From Chloroflexi bacterium OLB15 (GTDB taxonomy: Bacteria > Chloroflexota > Anaerolineae > Aggregatilineales > Phototrophicaceae), in NCBI GenBank assembly GCA_001567085.1, contig LMZS01000078.1:1-55072 (forward strand): 55,072 bases of DNA. Direction: 5' to 3'. Numbering within the stretch: position 1 is the stretch's first letter; each line of letters begins with the position of its first letter. A program made the translations under genes and the position numbers. This document shows, in pieces, positions 44,679 through 53,907 of this stretch. The notes beneath the pieces were generated by a model that was not told where the DNA came from, searched no databases, and saw only the letters and a program-made list of their open reading frames with translations.

Positions 44679-45768
44679 TAGCTACGTGCTCTTCGAAGGT
44701 TTGCGCGTATACGTGATAGCCGCTTCCGTTACATTCGGCGCGGAAATACAGGTATGGTGACTGTGTAGCGTTGATCACGCCCTGAATCGCCGCCAGACCG
44801 GGATTAGAAATGGCGGATGGCGGCAGCCCATTGTTCAAATAGGTGTTATACGGCGAGATCACGCCAGTATAATCGGCCTGTGTAATTTGCGGCCACCACG
44901 AGCCACGCGAACCGTTCAACCCGTACTGTACGGTAGGATCGGCGTCCAGTTTCATATCAATGTTCAGGCGGTTGCGGTACACGCCTGCGATTTGCGCGCT
45001 TTCATCAGCATGTACCGCTTCGCGCTGCACAATAGAAGCCAGCCGCACGACATCAAACAGCGATAAACCCTGCGCGGCGGCATCGTCAGCCAGATCGCCC
45101 GCCTGCGTCAAAAATTCTTCAAGCAGATAGTCGCGCAGCAGTTCCGGCGTAATCTGCGCGGGCAGTTGATAGGTGTTCGGGAATAAGAAACCTTCTAATG
45201 GCGCGCCTGCGGGTAACCCAACCAGCATCGAAAACGCAGGATCGGCGCTTGCGCCTGCCCCGACGACGGCTAGGAAATCATCGCCCGAAAAGCCGAAATA
45301 AGGATTGCTGTCAATCGCTTCGGCAATCTCTTCGCTGCGCCAGCCTTCAAGAATGCGGAAGGGAAATTGACTGCTCCCCGAATCTGTAAGCGCGACAGCA
45401 ATTTCAACCATTGTTTGCGCTTGCGTCAAGAAATAAACACCCGCCTGTAGCTGGGTATCCATATGCTCAGCGCGCACGTAATCTACAAATAAATTCGGGT
45501 CAAGAATCAAACCAGCGTTAACCAGATTTTGGGCAATCATGCGTGGCGTATCGCCAGACTGAATTTCAAAGCGCACCGGATCGGTACTGCTTCCAATGCT
45601 GCTGTTCAGGTCAGCGGTTCGCCCTGCAAGCGAAATTTGTAGAAGGGTGGTCTGTACATAATTGACGGGATTGCCGCCTGAAACCAGCAGCAGCCCGATG
45701 ACCGAGAGCGCGCCGCAGGCAAACACCAGCACAGCCAGCAGGATCAAGAGTCGAAGAAACCGGCTCAC
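44668..45768 (-). CDS. mltG: Endolytic murein transglycosylase MltG
   Basis: 366 residues, GTG start at 45768 with GGAG upstream. N-terminal membrane helix (about 5-30), a LysM-like segment (FEIQSGDTPRMIAQNLVNAG) and the YceG catalytic domain. Conserved parts are LEGFLFPNTYQLP, LASIVQREAVHADE with the catalytic Glu, and YRNRLNIDMKLDADPTVQYGL, then SPYNTYLNNGLPPSAISNPG. Cuts nascent glycan strands near the membrane. Follows ruvX by 3 bases, the usual neighbour. Confidence 0.95.
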   Translation of the reverse strand: MSRFLRLLILLAVLVFACGALSVIGLLLVSGGNPVNYVQTTLLQISLAGRTADLNSSIGSSTDPVRFEIQSGDTPRMIAQNLVNAGLILDPNLFVDYVRAEHMDTQLQAGVYFLTQAQTMVEIAVALTDSGSSQFPFRILEGWRSEEIAEAIDSNPYFGFSGDDFLAVVGAGASADPAFSMLVGLPAGAPLEGFLFPNTYQLPAQITPELLRDYLLEEFLTQAGDLADDAAAQGLSLFDVVRLASIVQREAVHADESAQIAGVYRNRLNIDMKLDADPTVQYGLNGSRGSWWPQITQADYTGVISPYNTYLNNGLPPSAISNPGLAAIQGVINATQSPYLYFRAECNGSGYHVYAQTFEEHVANGC

Positions 45769-45771
45769 AAA

Positions 45772-46221
45772 CTATCTCCTCAGTGATTCTGGTAATTCCG
45801 CCAGCCCGTCGCGCAGCGCATCCAGATAGCTTTGTAAAATCACGCGCGCAGCCAGATCGTCAATCGGGGCGGTAGCTGTTCGGCGTTTTTGTCGCGCGAG
45901 TTCCGCTGCGTCGCGGCTGGACATTTGTTCATCCCACAGGATGATCGGTAAATCAGTGTGCGGCTTCAGATATTCAACCCAATTCAGCACTTTTTGCGTG
46001 TGGGTTACCGTATGCTCTGTAGCCTCAAGGTTGACTGGCAGGCCAACCACCAGTCCAACGACGCGCTGTGCTTGGGCGTGGCGTAACAGTTTCTCAAAAT
46101 CTTCGCGTTTTGAGCGCCGGTGGATGATGTCTAGTTCTCGCGCCAGGAGTCCTGTTTCGTCACTGACCGCCAGCCCGATGCGTGCCAGCCCGTGATCAAT
46201 GCCTAATAACCGCCCGATCAC
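45772..46221 (-). CDS. ruvX: Putative Holliday junction resolvase/pre-16S rRNA nuclease YqgF
   Basis: 149 residues, RNase H-like fold. The active-site motif is LLGIDHGLARIGLAVSD, the conserved VVGLPVNLEATEHT follows, then WDEQMSSRDA and PIDDLAARVILQSYLD with the C-terminal acidic residues. The GTG start at 46221 shares GTGA with the preceding stop. In E. coli YqgF matures the 5' end of 16S rRNA; the resolvase name is historical. Confidence 0.94.
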   Translation of the reverse strand: MIGRLLGIDHGLARIGLAVSDETGLLARELDIIHRRSKREDFEKLLRHAQAQRVVGLVVGLPVNLEATEHTVTHTQKVLNWVEYLKPHTDLPIILWDEQMSSRDAAELARQKRRTATAPIDDLAARVILQSYLDALRDGLAELPESLRR

Positions 46222-47789
46222 GGTGATCCAGTCTCGCCAACATCAATATTGATGCGTAATGGCAGAATGGGCAGCCGCCCAAGCCACTGCGGAGAAATGG
46301 AAATTTCAGGCTGCGTGTCATCCTGTAAATCAAAATTAGACGCGAGATAGGCAAATGCTTCGGCTGAAGATTTTCCGGAAAGCGTGCTTTGTAGGGCGGC
46401 AATATCAATTTGCGCTTGAATATCGGCGCTCGCACTCATCTCAAAAGTGACGCGCCCTGACGCATCAATATCCGTGACGTTGCTGCGCTGGTAATCCAGC
46501 GAATCTGGCGCAATCGCCCATCCGCGTGGCACTTGAGAGCCAAGCCGGGCATATGTAATCTGCTGCGCCAGCTCTTCATCAATTGCAGTGACCGCTACAA
46601 CCGCGCGCATGGTCAGGGTAAGATTATCGGCAAAATCGCCCACGTCATGGTCGAATATCATCCAGTCGTTACGTTCCTCAATGATGCGGATGGTTTCAGG
46701 GATGATGAACTGCCCGTCCGTCGCCATTGGCGCAAGCTCTCGAAATGCGCGTTCCTGCATTTGCTGGCGCAGCACCGAGATTAGCGCCTCGCGGTCATCG
46801 GCTGTGACAATGCGCGCGATTCGGTTTTCCCCGCCAAACGTGGGCGTGAAATTGCGTACATCCACCTGTTCAGCCAAAGGCCCGATCATGCTGTTGATCA
46901 GCCCAATATCAACGTTGCCAACATCACCGGTAGATTCTTGTACGGCCTCAATGGGCGCTTCCACTTGCTCGCCTATGCCACCCGGCACAATTGCGTCAGC
47001 AGTGGTGCGGAAGATGATCGGCGTTCCCGCTGAGGTGCTGACCAGCGAACCCGCAGGCACTTCGATGCGGCTGTTCGTCCGGTTGATGAACGTGATCGTG
47101 CCGATGGCTGGCACGCTGCTTAGGGATTGCACCCCGCTGGTTGGGATGGTGCCGCGCTCTTCAATCTCTGCGCGGTAGGTGGTGGCGCGCATTTGCCCGC
47201 TTTCAACATTGACCAGCGCCTGCGGCAAGTTCGGATCCGCATTGATGGTCGCCTGCGCTTGTACCACACGGCTGGCAGGGATGATGCGTATTTGTGCGCT
47301 GGGAATCAGCAAGTACAGCACAAACGCGAATATTGCTGTCAAACCGGCTACCAGCGCCACGCGGGAAACGATGCGGATGATCCGGCTTCTGGGCGTGGCC
47401 GCTTCTTCGCCGCGCACACGGCTGGCATATGGGGCCAGTTCATCGGCTAGCGGGGCATTAATTGGGCGTTTTGAGCGGTTGATGAAAACCCGTGAGCGCC
47501 CGCGTTTCCAGCGCTTGCGGCGGCTGTTAGAGACGGTCTCAAACGTGCTGATGTTCAGTTCATTGGCGTTACGTGCAATCTCATCATCGTGGGTGACCAG
47601 CGCAATACGCACGTTGTTGCGCGTAGCTTCGCGCTGCACCAGCACCAGATCCAGTTTGCGCTGAAGGATGCTGTCGCGTTCCGGCCATACCAGAGCGACC
47701 CGCTTCCCGCGTAGGAACCGCATCCGGTCACAGACAGTGATCACGTCGTCGTCTGCGTGCAGTTGGATGAACTCTGGCGCGTCGCTCAT
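46218..47789 (-). CDS. Membrane-anchored baseplate J/gp47-like domain protein
   Basis: 523 residues. The N-terminal ~120 residues form a cytoplasmic alpha/beta domain (VITVCDRMRFLRGKRVALVWP, VRIALVTHDDEIARNANEL). A basic stretch and a single membrane helix (about 140-165) follow. The extracytoplasmic part has a phage baseplate-J core (INRTNSRIEVPAGSLVST, TTADAIVPGG) and several more beta/helical segments. Such domesticated baseplate-J proteins occur in Chloroflexota, Firmicutes and Patescibacteria; their role is unknown. No other phage gene is present. It sits between alaS and ruvX and overlaps ruvX by four bases. Confidence 0.85.
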   Translation of the reverse strand: MSDAPEFIQLHADDDVITVCDRMRFLRGKRVALVWPERDSILQRKLDLVLVQREATRNNVRIALVTHDDEIARNANELNISTFETVSNSRRKRWKRGRSRVFINRSKRPINAPLADELAPYASRVRGEEAATPRSRIIRIVSRVALVAGLTAIFAFVLYLLIPSAQIRIIPASRVVQAQATINADPNLPQALVNVESGQMRATTYRAEIEERGTIPTSGVQSLSSVPAIGTITFINRTNSRIEVPAGSLVSTSAGTPIIFRTTADAIVPGGIGEQVEAPIEAVQESTGDVGNVDIGLINSMIGPLAEQVDVRNFTPTFGGENRIARIVTADDREALISVLRQQMQERAFRELAPMATDGQFIIPETIRIIEERNDWMIFDHDVGDFADNLTLTMRAVVAVTAIDEELAQQITYARLGSQVPRGWAIAPDSLDYQRSNVTDIDASGRVTFEMSASADIQAQIDIAALQSTLSGKSSAEAFAYLASNFDLQDDTQPEISISPQWLGRLPILPLRINIDVGETGSP

Positions 47790-47871
47790 AGGAAGATGCG
47801 GGCTGGTTTAAACGTGGGTTGTAATCGCGACACCATGCAGATTGCTCTCAAAAGCGCCTGTCAGTTGGCTG

Positions 47872-47900
47872 CCCCCTCTCCCTCAAAAAGGGGGAGGGGG
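47872..47900 (-). terminator. Hairpin after alaS made of CCCCCTC/GAGGGGG arms
   Basis: A near-palindrome of about 29 bases (CCCCCTCTCCCT with AGGGGGAGGGGG, one mismatch) around a short A-rich loop starts 18 bases past the alaS stop. It has no U-tract. Pyrimidine/purine hairpins of this kind recur in many bacterial genomes as intergenic repeats. Confidence 0.5.
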
Positions 47901-47917
47901 TGCGGGCTGGGAAATTT

Positions 47918-50617
47918 CTACTTCTTGCTCAACAGTTCGCGTGCTGTTGCCAGCGCCTCAGGCAGTTTACCTGCTTCTTTGCCGCCTGCCTGCGCCATCG
48001 TCGGGCGGCCACCACCGCCGCCGCCTACAACTGGCGCGATCTGCTTGATCAGGTTGCCTGCGTGAACGCCAGCTTTCGTCAGATCATCGGTCACCGCTAC
48101 CACTAGCTGCGGCTTGCCTTCAATGACCGTACCCAGCACCAGCACGCCGCTGGGTACAGCGTTGCGGAACCAGTCAGACATCTCGCGCAGCGTATCCGCC
48201 GGAACGCTGTCAATCTGCGCGATCAGGGCGTTGAAGCCGTTTACTTGCTCAAGGCTGCCAACCAGTTGATCGAACTGTTTGCGTGCCAGATCGCGCTGAA
48301 GCTGGGCGACCTGTTTACGCGCTTGCGATAGTTCTTCCTGAACATCGTGTACGCGCTCCGGCAGCAGCTCAGGCGTTGCGCCAAGTTGTGTAGATGCATC
48401 GTGCAGCATCATGCGGCTGCGTTCAATATAGTCTAGCGCGCCGGTGCCGGTTACCGCTTCTACGCGGCGAATGCCCGCGCTCACGCTGCCTTCGCTTACG
48501 ATCAGGAACGGCCCGATCTCCGCAGTTTCATGTACGTGTACGCCGCCGCATAACTCGTAGCTGTAGCGGTTGCCGCCTTCGCCAACAATATTGATCGTGC
48601 GCACAGTATCGCCATATTTTTCGCCGAACAGCGCCATTGCGCCTTCTGCGCGCGCTTCAGATAATGGCTTAATCACTGGCATCACATCATAGTTCCCCAT
48701 GATAATGCCGTTAACCTCGCGTTCGATGGCGCGTAGTTCCTCAGCCGGAACCTTCGCATCGTGAGCGAAGTCAAAACGCAGCCGATCTGGCGCGACCAGC
48801 GAGCCGCGCTGTTGAACATGCGTACCTAACCGGTGGCGTAGTGCTGCATGTAGTAGGTGAGTTGCGGTGTGGTTACGGGTGATCGCGCGGCGGCGTTCAA
48901 GATCAACCTCTGCGCGCACGCTGTCGCCTATTTTGGGTGTCCCCTCAACCACCTCGCCAACATGCACGATGAGGCCGCCTACAGGGCGGCGCATATCTTC
49001 GACTTCGATGCGCCAGCCTTCACTGGAGATCACGCCGGTATCGCTAACCTGACCACCAGCTTCTATGTAGAATGGGGTCGCTGCCAGTACCACTTCAACT
49101 TTATCACCGGCGATAGCGTTAGCTACCGACTGGCCTTCGCTCAAAATTGCCAGCACCATAGTATCTAACTCTGTTGATCCGTAAGGTTCGTATTGAACGC
49201 CACTTGCCGGTAGGCCGCTGCTCTCTTGCAGCGAAAGCAGCACCTGCTTGTAACCCTCAACGGAGCCAATTTCGCCCATTGCCATGCCGCCGCCGCTGCG
49301 GATTCCATGCTCTGCTTCCGCAGCTTCAAAGCCCGCCATATCCACGCTGTAGCCACGTTCTTCAACAATGTCTTTCGTCACCTGGATCGGCAGCCCTAGC
49401 GTCGCCTTCAGGTAAAATGCCACATCGCCGGAAAGCGTGCCGCCTTCAGTCAGCAGCGCCAGTTGTTGTTCAAGTTCCTCTATCCCGCGATCCATCGTGC
49501 GGCGGAAGCGTTCTTCTTCTTGCGTGATTACCCGCCGGATCGAGTCCCGCTTTTCGATCAGTTCCAGATAATGCCCGCCCATGATATCAATCACGGTGTC
49601 GGCAACGTCAGCCAGAAACGGCCTGTTGAAGCCGATTTTGGTGCCAAAACGTGCCGCGCGGCGAATCACCAGACGGCAAACCGAATCGCGGCCTTTTGCG
49701 CCTGGCAGCACGCCATCAGCGATCAAAAAAGCTGCCGCGCGCATATGGTCGGCAATCACCCGGTACGACACGTAATTTGCGGCGCGTTCTTCAGCAGTTT
49801 GGCCGCTCAGTTTTTGTACCGTGTCGAAAATGGGCAGAAAAAGATCGGTGTCATAATTCGCGGTGACGCCGTTTACCACGCTCAGTATGCGCTCCAACCC
49901 CATGCCGGTATCCACGCCCGGCGCAGGCAGCGGCACGTCAAACTGACCCGTATGCTCAGGGTCGGCCTGCGTGCGGTTGTACTGCATAAACACCAGATTC
50001 CACAGCTCAAGGAATCGGTCATCTTCGGCTTGCATCAGCGAAATGATCGACTCAACGCCCAATTCTGGCGTCTTGTCCCAGTGAATTTCGCTGGTTGGCC
50101 CGCAGGGGCCAGTTTCCGCCATTTGCCAGAAATTGGTTTTAGAACCCATCCGCGCCACGCGCTTTGGGTCAACCTTGATATCGTTGATCCAGATGTCGTA
50201 GGCTTCGTCATCATCCTTGTAAACGGTAAAGGCGAGGCGTTCCGGCGGTAAGCCGTAAACTTCAGTCAGCAGCGTATAGGCGAAGCGAATGGCGTCGCGC
50301 TTGAAGTAATCCCCAAAGCTGAAATTGCCCAGCATCTCGAAGAAGGTGTGATGACGTGGCGACGGCCCCACATTTTCGAGGTCGTTGTGTTTTCCGGAAA
50401 CGCGCATGCACTTCTGCGAGGTGGTAGCGCGCGAATACGAGCGTTTATCTAGCCCTAGAAAAACATCTTTGAACTGCACCATGCCGGCGTTGGTAAAAAG
50501 CAGCGTTGGGTCATTACTCGGCACCAGCGATGATGAAGCCACTGGTTGATGTCCCATTTCTTCAAAGTAATCTAAAAATGCCTGCCGCGCCTGTGCGCTG
50601 GTCATCGGCTTCATCAT
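47918..50617 (-). CDS. alaS: Alanyl-tRNA synthetase
   Basis: 899 residues. Class II synthetase core at the N-terminus (ARQAFLDYFEEMGH, PSNDPTLLFTNAGMVQFKD, RHHTFFEMLGNFSFGDYF). The editing domain carries the zinc/active-site residues HTATHLLHAALR and CGGVHVHET. The C-terminal DHHA1 domain ends with VVGGGGGGRPTMAQAGG. All hallmark motifs are intact and the length is normal. AGGG precedes the ATG at 50617; a perfect -10 is at 50655-50660. Confidence 0.97.
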   Translation of the reverse strand: MMKPMTSAQARQAFLDYFEEMGHQPVASSSLVPSNDPTLLFTNAGMVQFKDVFLGLDKRSYSRATTSQKCMRVSGKHNDLENVGPSPRHHTFFEMLGNFSFGDYFKRDAIRFAYTLLTEVYGLPPERLAFTVYKDDDEAYDIWINDIKVDPKRVARMGSKTNFWQMAETGPCGPTSEIHWDKTPELGVESIISLMQAEDDRFLELWNLVFMQYNRTQADPEHTGQFDVPLPAPGVDTGMGLERILSVVNGVTANYDTDLFLPIFDTVQKLSGQTAEERAANYVSYRVIADHMRAAAFLIADGVLPGAKGRDSVCRLVIRRAARFGTKIGFNRPFLADVADTVIDIMGGHYLELIEKRDSIRRVITQEEERFRRTMDRGIEELEQQLALLTEGGTLSGDVAFYLKATLGLPIQVTKDIVEERGYSVDMAGFEAAEAEHGIRSGGGMAMGEIGSVEGYKQVLLSLQESSGLPASGVQYEPYGSTELDTMVLAILSEGQSVANAIAGDKVEVVLAATPFYIEAGGQVSDTGVISSEGWRIEVEDMRRPVGGLIVHVGEVVEGTPKIGDSVRAEVDLERRRAITRNHTATHLLHAALRHRLGTHVQQRGSLVAPDRLRFDFAHDAKVPAEELRAIEREVNGIIMGNYDVMPVIKPLSEARAEGAMALFGEKYGDTVRTINIVGEGGNRYSYELCGGVHVHETAEIGPFLIVSEGSVSAGIRRVEAVTGTGALDYIERSRMMLHDASTQLGATPELLPERVHDVQEELSQARKQVAQLQRDLARKQFDQLVGSLEQVNGFNALIAQIDSVPADTLREMSDWFRNAVPSGVLVLGTVIEGKPQLVVAVTDDLTKAGVHAGNLIKQIAPVVGGGGGGRPTMAQAGGKEAGKLPEALATARELLSKK

Positions 50618-50654
50618 GCTTTATTTCCCTGCTTCGCCATAGATTCACGTGCTA

Positions 50655-50660
50655 TTATAG
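50655..50660 (-). promoter_or_regulatory. -10 element upstream of alaS
   Basis: TATAAT on the minus strand, about 38 bases before the alaS start codon. The -35 (TACAAA at 17 bases) is poor. The rest of the 215-base divergent gap to the PPOX gene shows no gene. Confidence 0.5.
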
Positions 50661-50832
50661 GCGGCACTGCGCCTGTTTTGTAGGGGGCAGGGCGCTTTCA
50701 AAAGCAAAACGGAAATCTGTAAAACCGCAGTTTCAGCGGCAAAATATTGCCTGTCGGTCAGGTTTTCGGCGCATTCAGCGTCTTAGTAGTTCAACAGGTT
50801 TTCATCATTGATGGTATTTGGATTGAGCGGCT

Positions 50833-51234
50833 ATGGCCTTTACAGATGAACTTATCGCCTTTCTGGATCAGAAAATGATCGCCCGTTTGGCTACGATTGA
50901 TGATGCGGGCTATCCCCACGTCGTGCCGCTGTGGTACTTGCGCGATGGTGATGATCTGGTCATCATGTCAGATCGGGAAACTCGCAAAGTGCATAACGCC
51001 CGCGCGCGTGCGAAAGGCGCGATTCAGATCGGTGGTGATCCCGGCGCAGGGCAGAGCGGATACCTGTTTCAGGGCGATCTGGTGGTAGAAGATGATCCCG
51101 ACCATTTCTGGACGGCCGCGATCACGCGCCGCTACGAAACTAAAGCGCGCGCAGATCAATTGCTGGAAGAATGGAAAGATGATGATACGGTGATTATTCG
51201 CCTGAAAGTCAGAAAGACCGTCCGCGTCTATTAA
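50833..51234 (+). CDS. Pyridoxamine 5'-phosphate oxidase-family (PPOX class) flavoprotein
   Basis: 133 residues, one FMN-binding split barrel. MIARLATIDDAGYPHVVPLWYL at the N-terminus (seen in two parts), LVIMSDRETRKVHNAR and a C-terminal VIIRLKVRKTVRVY are typical of the small PPOX/F420-dependent oxidoreductase group. The binding pocket residues (RxKVxN-like: RETRKVHNARA) are kept. Cofactor (FMN, F420 or biliverdin) and substrate are not assignable. Upstream of tyrS on the same strand, 63 bases apart. Confidence 0.88.
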   Translation: MAFTDELIAFLDQKMIARLATIDDAGYPHVVPLWYLRDGDDLVIMSDRETRKVHNARARAKGAIQIGGDPGAGQSGYLFQGDLVVEDDPDHFWTAAITRRYETKARADQLLEEWKDDDTVIIRLKVRKTVRVY

Positions 51235-51297
51235 TCCGTCTGTTATACTTGCGCGCATTCTTGAATCGAAGCCCAATCTTCACATAGAGGAAGCAGT

Positions 51298-52536
51298 ATG
51301 CCCACCCTTGATGAACAAGTTGATGTTTTGATGTCTGGCGCCGAATATGGCGACCCGCAGACCAAAGAGCATATGCGCCGCGAACTGCGCGAGCGCCTTC
51401 TTGAAGCCGAGCGCGAAGGCCGCCCGCTTCGCGTATATGCTGGTTTTGACCCGCGCACCGCCGATCTGCATTTGGGGCATACCATCCCCATGCGCAAACT
51501 GCGCCAGTTTCAGGAATTTGGGCATGATGTCACGTTCCTGATCGGCACATTTACCAGCCTGATCGGCGATCCTTCAGATAAGGATAAGGCGCGTGATCAG
51601 CTAACGCGCGAACAGGTGGAAACCAACGCCCGCACCTATGCTGAGCAGGCGTTCAAGATTCTTGATCCGAATTTGACCCGTGTTCGCTATAACGACGAAT
51701 GGCTTTCCACGCTGGATTTTGCGGATATTATCCGTCTGGCCAGCAATTTCACCGTACAGCAGTTTTTGGTGCGCGAAAATTTCGCCAAGCGTATTGAAGC
51801 AGGCCAGCCAATCCACTTGCACGAGCTGTTTTACGGTTTGATGCAAGGCTATGACGCGGTGGCACAGGAAGCAGATGTGCAGGTCGGCGGTCAGGATCAG
51901 CTGTTCAATATTCTGGTCGCAGGCCGCAAGCTGCAGGAAGGCATGGGGCAGAAGCCGCAGATCGCCATCATCATGGGGGAAAGTTTGCCCGGCACCGACG
52001 GCGAAATCAAGATGAGTAAAAGTCTCGGCAATCACATCCCGTTGATGGCTGAAGGCTGGGATATGTTCGGCAAGGTGATGAGCGTGCCGGATAAAGCCAT
52101 GCCGATCTACTTCAAGTTGATTTTAGGGTGGTCGCCAGCGCAGATGAATGAACTACAATCCGGGCTTGCTTCCGGCAAGCTGCATCCGAACGAGATCAAG
52201 ATGGAACTTGCCCGCGAAATCGTCTCGATTTTTCACAGCCCTGAAGCGGCACAAGCCGCGCAGGCGCGTTGGGATGAAGTCTTTCGGGGCGGCTCCGGCA
52301 TTCCGGCAGATATTCCGGAAGCGGCGCTTACGGCTGATGAACGTGTGACGGATATTTTGCGCCGTTTGGATATGGTCGCCAGTTCAGGTGAAGCGCGGCG
52401 GCTCATCGAGCAGCGCGGCGTAAAACTGAATGAGCAGCCCGTTGAAGATGTCTTTGCGACGGTAAAAATGAGCGATCTTCCTGTAGTTTTGCAGGTTGGC
52501 AAACGCAAGTTTGTGCGGTTGGTACAGGGAAGTTAA
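51298..52536 (+). CDS. tyrS: Tyrosyl-tRNA synthetase
   Basis: 412 residues. Class I motifs are HLGH (58-61) and KMSKS (about 239-243). VYAGFDPRTADLHLG and the tyrosine-pocket region QGYDAVAQEADVQVGGQDQ place it in the TyrRZ-type group. The C-terminal S4 RNA-binding domain (DMVASSGEARRLIEQRGVKLN) is complete. GAGGAAG precedes the ATG by a few bases, and a TATACT (51242) may be its -10. No T-box leader fits in the 63-base gap. Confidence 0.97.
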   Translation: MPTLDEQVDVLMSGAEYGDPQTKEHMRRELRERLLEAEREGRPLRVYAGFDPRTADLHLGHTIPMRKLRQFQEFGHDVTFLIGTFTSLIGDPSDKDKARDQLTREQVETNARTYAEQAFKILDPNLTRVRYNDEWLSTLDFADIIRLASNFTVQQFLVRENFAKRIEAGQPIHLHELFYGLMQGYDAVAQEADVQVGGQDQLFNILVAGRKLQEGMGQKPQIAIIMGESLPGTDGEIKMSKSLGNHIPLMAEGWDMFGKVMSVPDKAMPIYFKLILGWSPAQMNELQSGLASGKLHPNEIKMELAREIVSIFHSPEAAQAAQARWDEVFRGGSGIPADIPEAALTADERVTDILRRLDMVASSGEARRLIEQRGVKLNEQPVEDVFATVKMSDLPVVLQVGKRKFVRLVQGS

Positions 52537-52553
52537 TTCACTTCAGCGCTTAC

Positions 52554-52586
52554 GGGGCGTGCTGCGGCGCGCCCTTTCTTGTTCTT
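52554..52586 (+). terminator. Terminator after tyrS, copy 2 of the repeated module
   Basis: GGGCG and CGCCC arms around a 10-base GC-rich loop, followed by TTTCTTGTTCTT. It shares AGCGCT and GGGGCGTGCTGC with the terminator at 43727-43746. Confidence 0.75.
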
Positions 52587-52589
52587 CCC

Positions 52590-53321
52590 TCATTTTGACT
52601 GCACAAACAGCAAAAATAGCGCGGTCACAAACAGCGTGAACAGCAGAACGTATTCAAAAACGCGCTGGTTGATCCGCTGAATGATCCACCGCCCCATAAA
52701 TACCGCGCCGATGATCACCGGAATCACCCATAACGATCCTAGCGCCTCATGAAAATCAACTACGCCTGTCAGTATCATGCCCGGTAGTTTGATCAGGTTA
52801 ACGAGCGCGAAGAACAGCGTCGTTGTGCCTACAATGGTGATGGGCGAAAGAGGTTGCAGCAGCAGATACGCCAGAAATGGCGGCGCTCCAGTGTTCGCCA
52901 GTGCCGATCCCATCCCTGATAGCCATCCGGCGAGATGAGCATGCCAGTAGCGTGGCTGGTATTCAAACTGTGTGAGGCGCTCTGAAATCAGGCGGTAGGC
53001 GACGAAGATCAGGGTGAAAATGCCGAGCACGCGCCGCAAGGTTAAATCAGGCAGCGCCGCCAGTAAGAGCGTGCCAATCACAATGCCTATGATTGTGGTG
53101 GGCAGCATCCGCTTAACGTAGTCCAAATCCCATGTTTTCCAGAACATGATGATCGCAATGCCATCGCCGACGATGAGTAAGGGCAGCGAAAGCCCAATCG
53201 CAGATGGCACTGGCATAACCAAACTGAGCAGCGGAATAACCAGCATAGCGAGTGGCGCGCCTAGCCCACCCTTGGATAACCCAATCAGCAGCCCAACGAG
53301 GGCAAGCACAACGTAAGTCAT
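52590..53321 (-). CDS. Sulfite exporter TauE/SafE-family permease
   Basis: 243 residues with about 8 hydrophobic helices. The internal repeat typical of the family is visible: LVGLLIGLSKGGLGAPLAMLVIPLL near the N-terminus (read in pieces GLLIGLSKGGLGAP) and GWLSGMGSALANTGAPPFLAYLL in the second half. TauE/SafE proteins export sulfite, sulfoacetate or other organic anions; the substrate is unknown. Downstream (30 bases) of the cyclic-nucleotide-binding protein and possibly co-transcribed with it. Confidence 0.9.
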   Translation of the reverse strand: MTYVVLALVGLLIGLSKGGLGAPLAMLVIPLLSLVMPVPSAIGLSLPLLIVGDGIAIIMFWKTWDLDYVKRMLPTTIIGIVIGTLLLAALPDLTLRRVLGIFTLIFVAYRLISERLTQFEYQPRYWHAHLAGWLSGMGSALANTGAPPFLAYLLLQPLSPITIVGTTTLFFALVNLIKLPGMILTGVVDFHEALGSLWVIPVIIGAVFMGRWIIQRINQRVFEYVLLFTLFVTALFLLFVQSK

Positions 53322-53351
53322 ATGAAGTTACCTGATGGTGGCGCGTTGAGC

Positions 53352-53831
53352 TTAGCGCTTTTGAGCCATGAAATCGCGAATTTGCAAGTCTGTATTGCGA
53401 ATCTTCATTGCCAGATCAGCGGCAAGATTCCGCATCAATTTGTAGCCAAGTTGCGGATAAGTTTCGCACAGCATCATTATTTTATCGCGTGGAATGATGA
53501 TCAGGGTCGTTCCTTTTTCGGCAGCCCGCGCGCCTGCCGAGCGCACCCCTTCATCAACCAGCGCTACTTCGCCGAAGGATTGCCCCCGCCGCAGCCGCGC
53601 CAGAACGCGCGGTTCTTCGGCGCTTTCCTTGCCAATCACCGCAGGGGTGACCACGATCTCAATTTCGCCATTGGTAATAATATATAGCTCGTCGCCAGTA
53701 GTATTTTCTTCAAACACAGTCTCGCCGATGGCGAATGTGCGCTCTGTACATATGGTGGCGATAAGTTCAAGTTGGGAAGCTGTCAAATCAAAAAAGATTT
53801 CGGTCTGCCGCAAATAAGTGATGGTAGACAT
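53352..53831 (-). CDS. Stand-alone cyclic nucleotide-binding domain protein
   Basis: 159 residues, one CNB domain and no DNA-binding helix-turn-helix. FFDLTASQLELIATIC starts the fold, GDELYIITNGEIEIVV follows, and the phosphate-binding cassette FGEVALVDEGVRSAGARA keeps Gly-Glu and the Arg. A C-terminal helix (YKLMRNLAADLAMKI) ends the domain. It could be a sensor subunit for the TauE/SafE permease downstream, which is inference. Ligand not confirmed. It is divergent from the CoA-transferase gene. Confidence 0.88.
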   Translation of the reverse strand: MSTITYLRQTEIFFDLTASQLELIATICTERTFAIGETVFEENTTGDELYIITNGEIEIVVTPAVIGKESAEEPRVLARLRRGQSFGEVALVDEGVRSAGARAAEKGTTLIIIPRDKIMMLCETYPQLGYKLMRNLAADLAMKIRNTDLQIRDFMAQKR

Positions 53832-53907
53832 TCAGTCTCCCGCTTGAAGCATTGGCGATTAGAATAGTTTCATTCTAGCACGGGTCTGCATTGGAATTTC
53901 GCCCAAC

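Noticed and set aside
46218..47789. Prophage remnant
   Set aside because: Only one phage-derived domain is present, fused to a membrane anchor, with housekeeping genes on either side and no integrase, capsid or att repeats.
49463..50251. Open plus-strand frame of 262 codons antisense to alaS
   Set aside because: alaS is a complete, conserved gene here. The antisense frame is a by-product of its codon bias and shows no family features.
51235..51297. T-box leader for tyrS
   Set aside because: Only 63 bases separate the PPOX stop from the tyrS ATG, too short for specifier loop, T-box and terminator; no T-box core sequence is seen.
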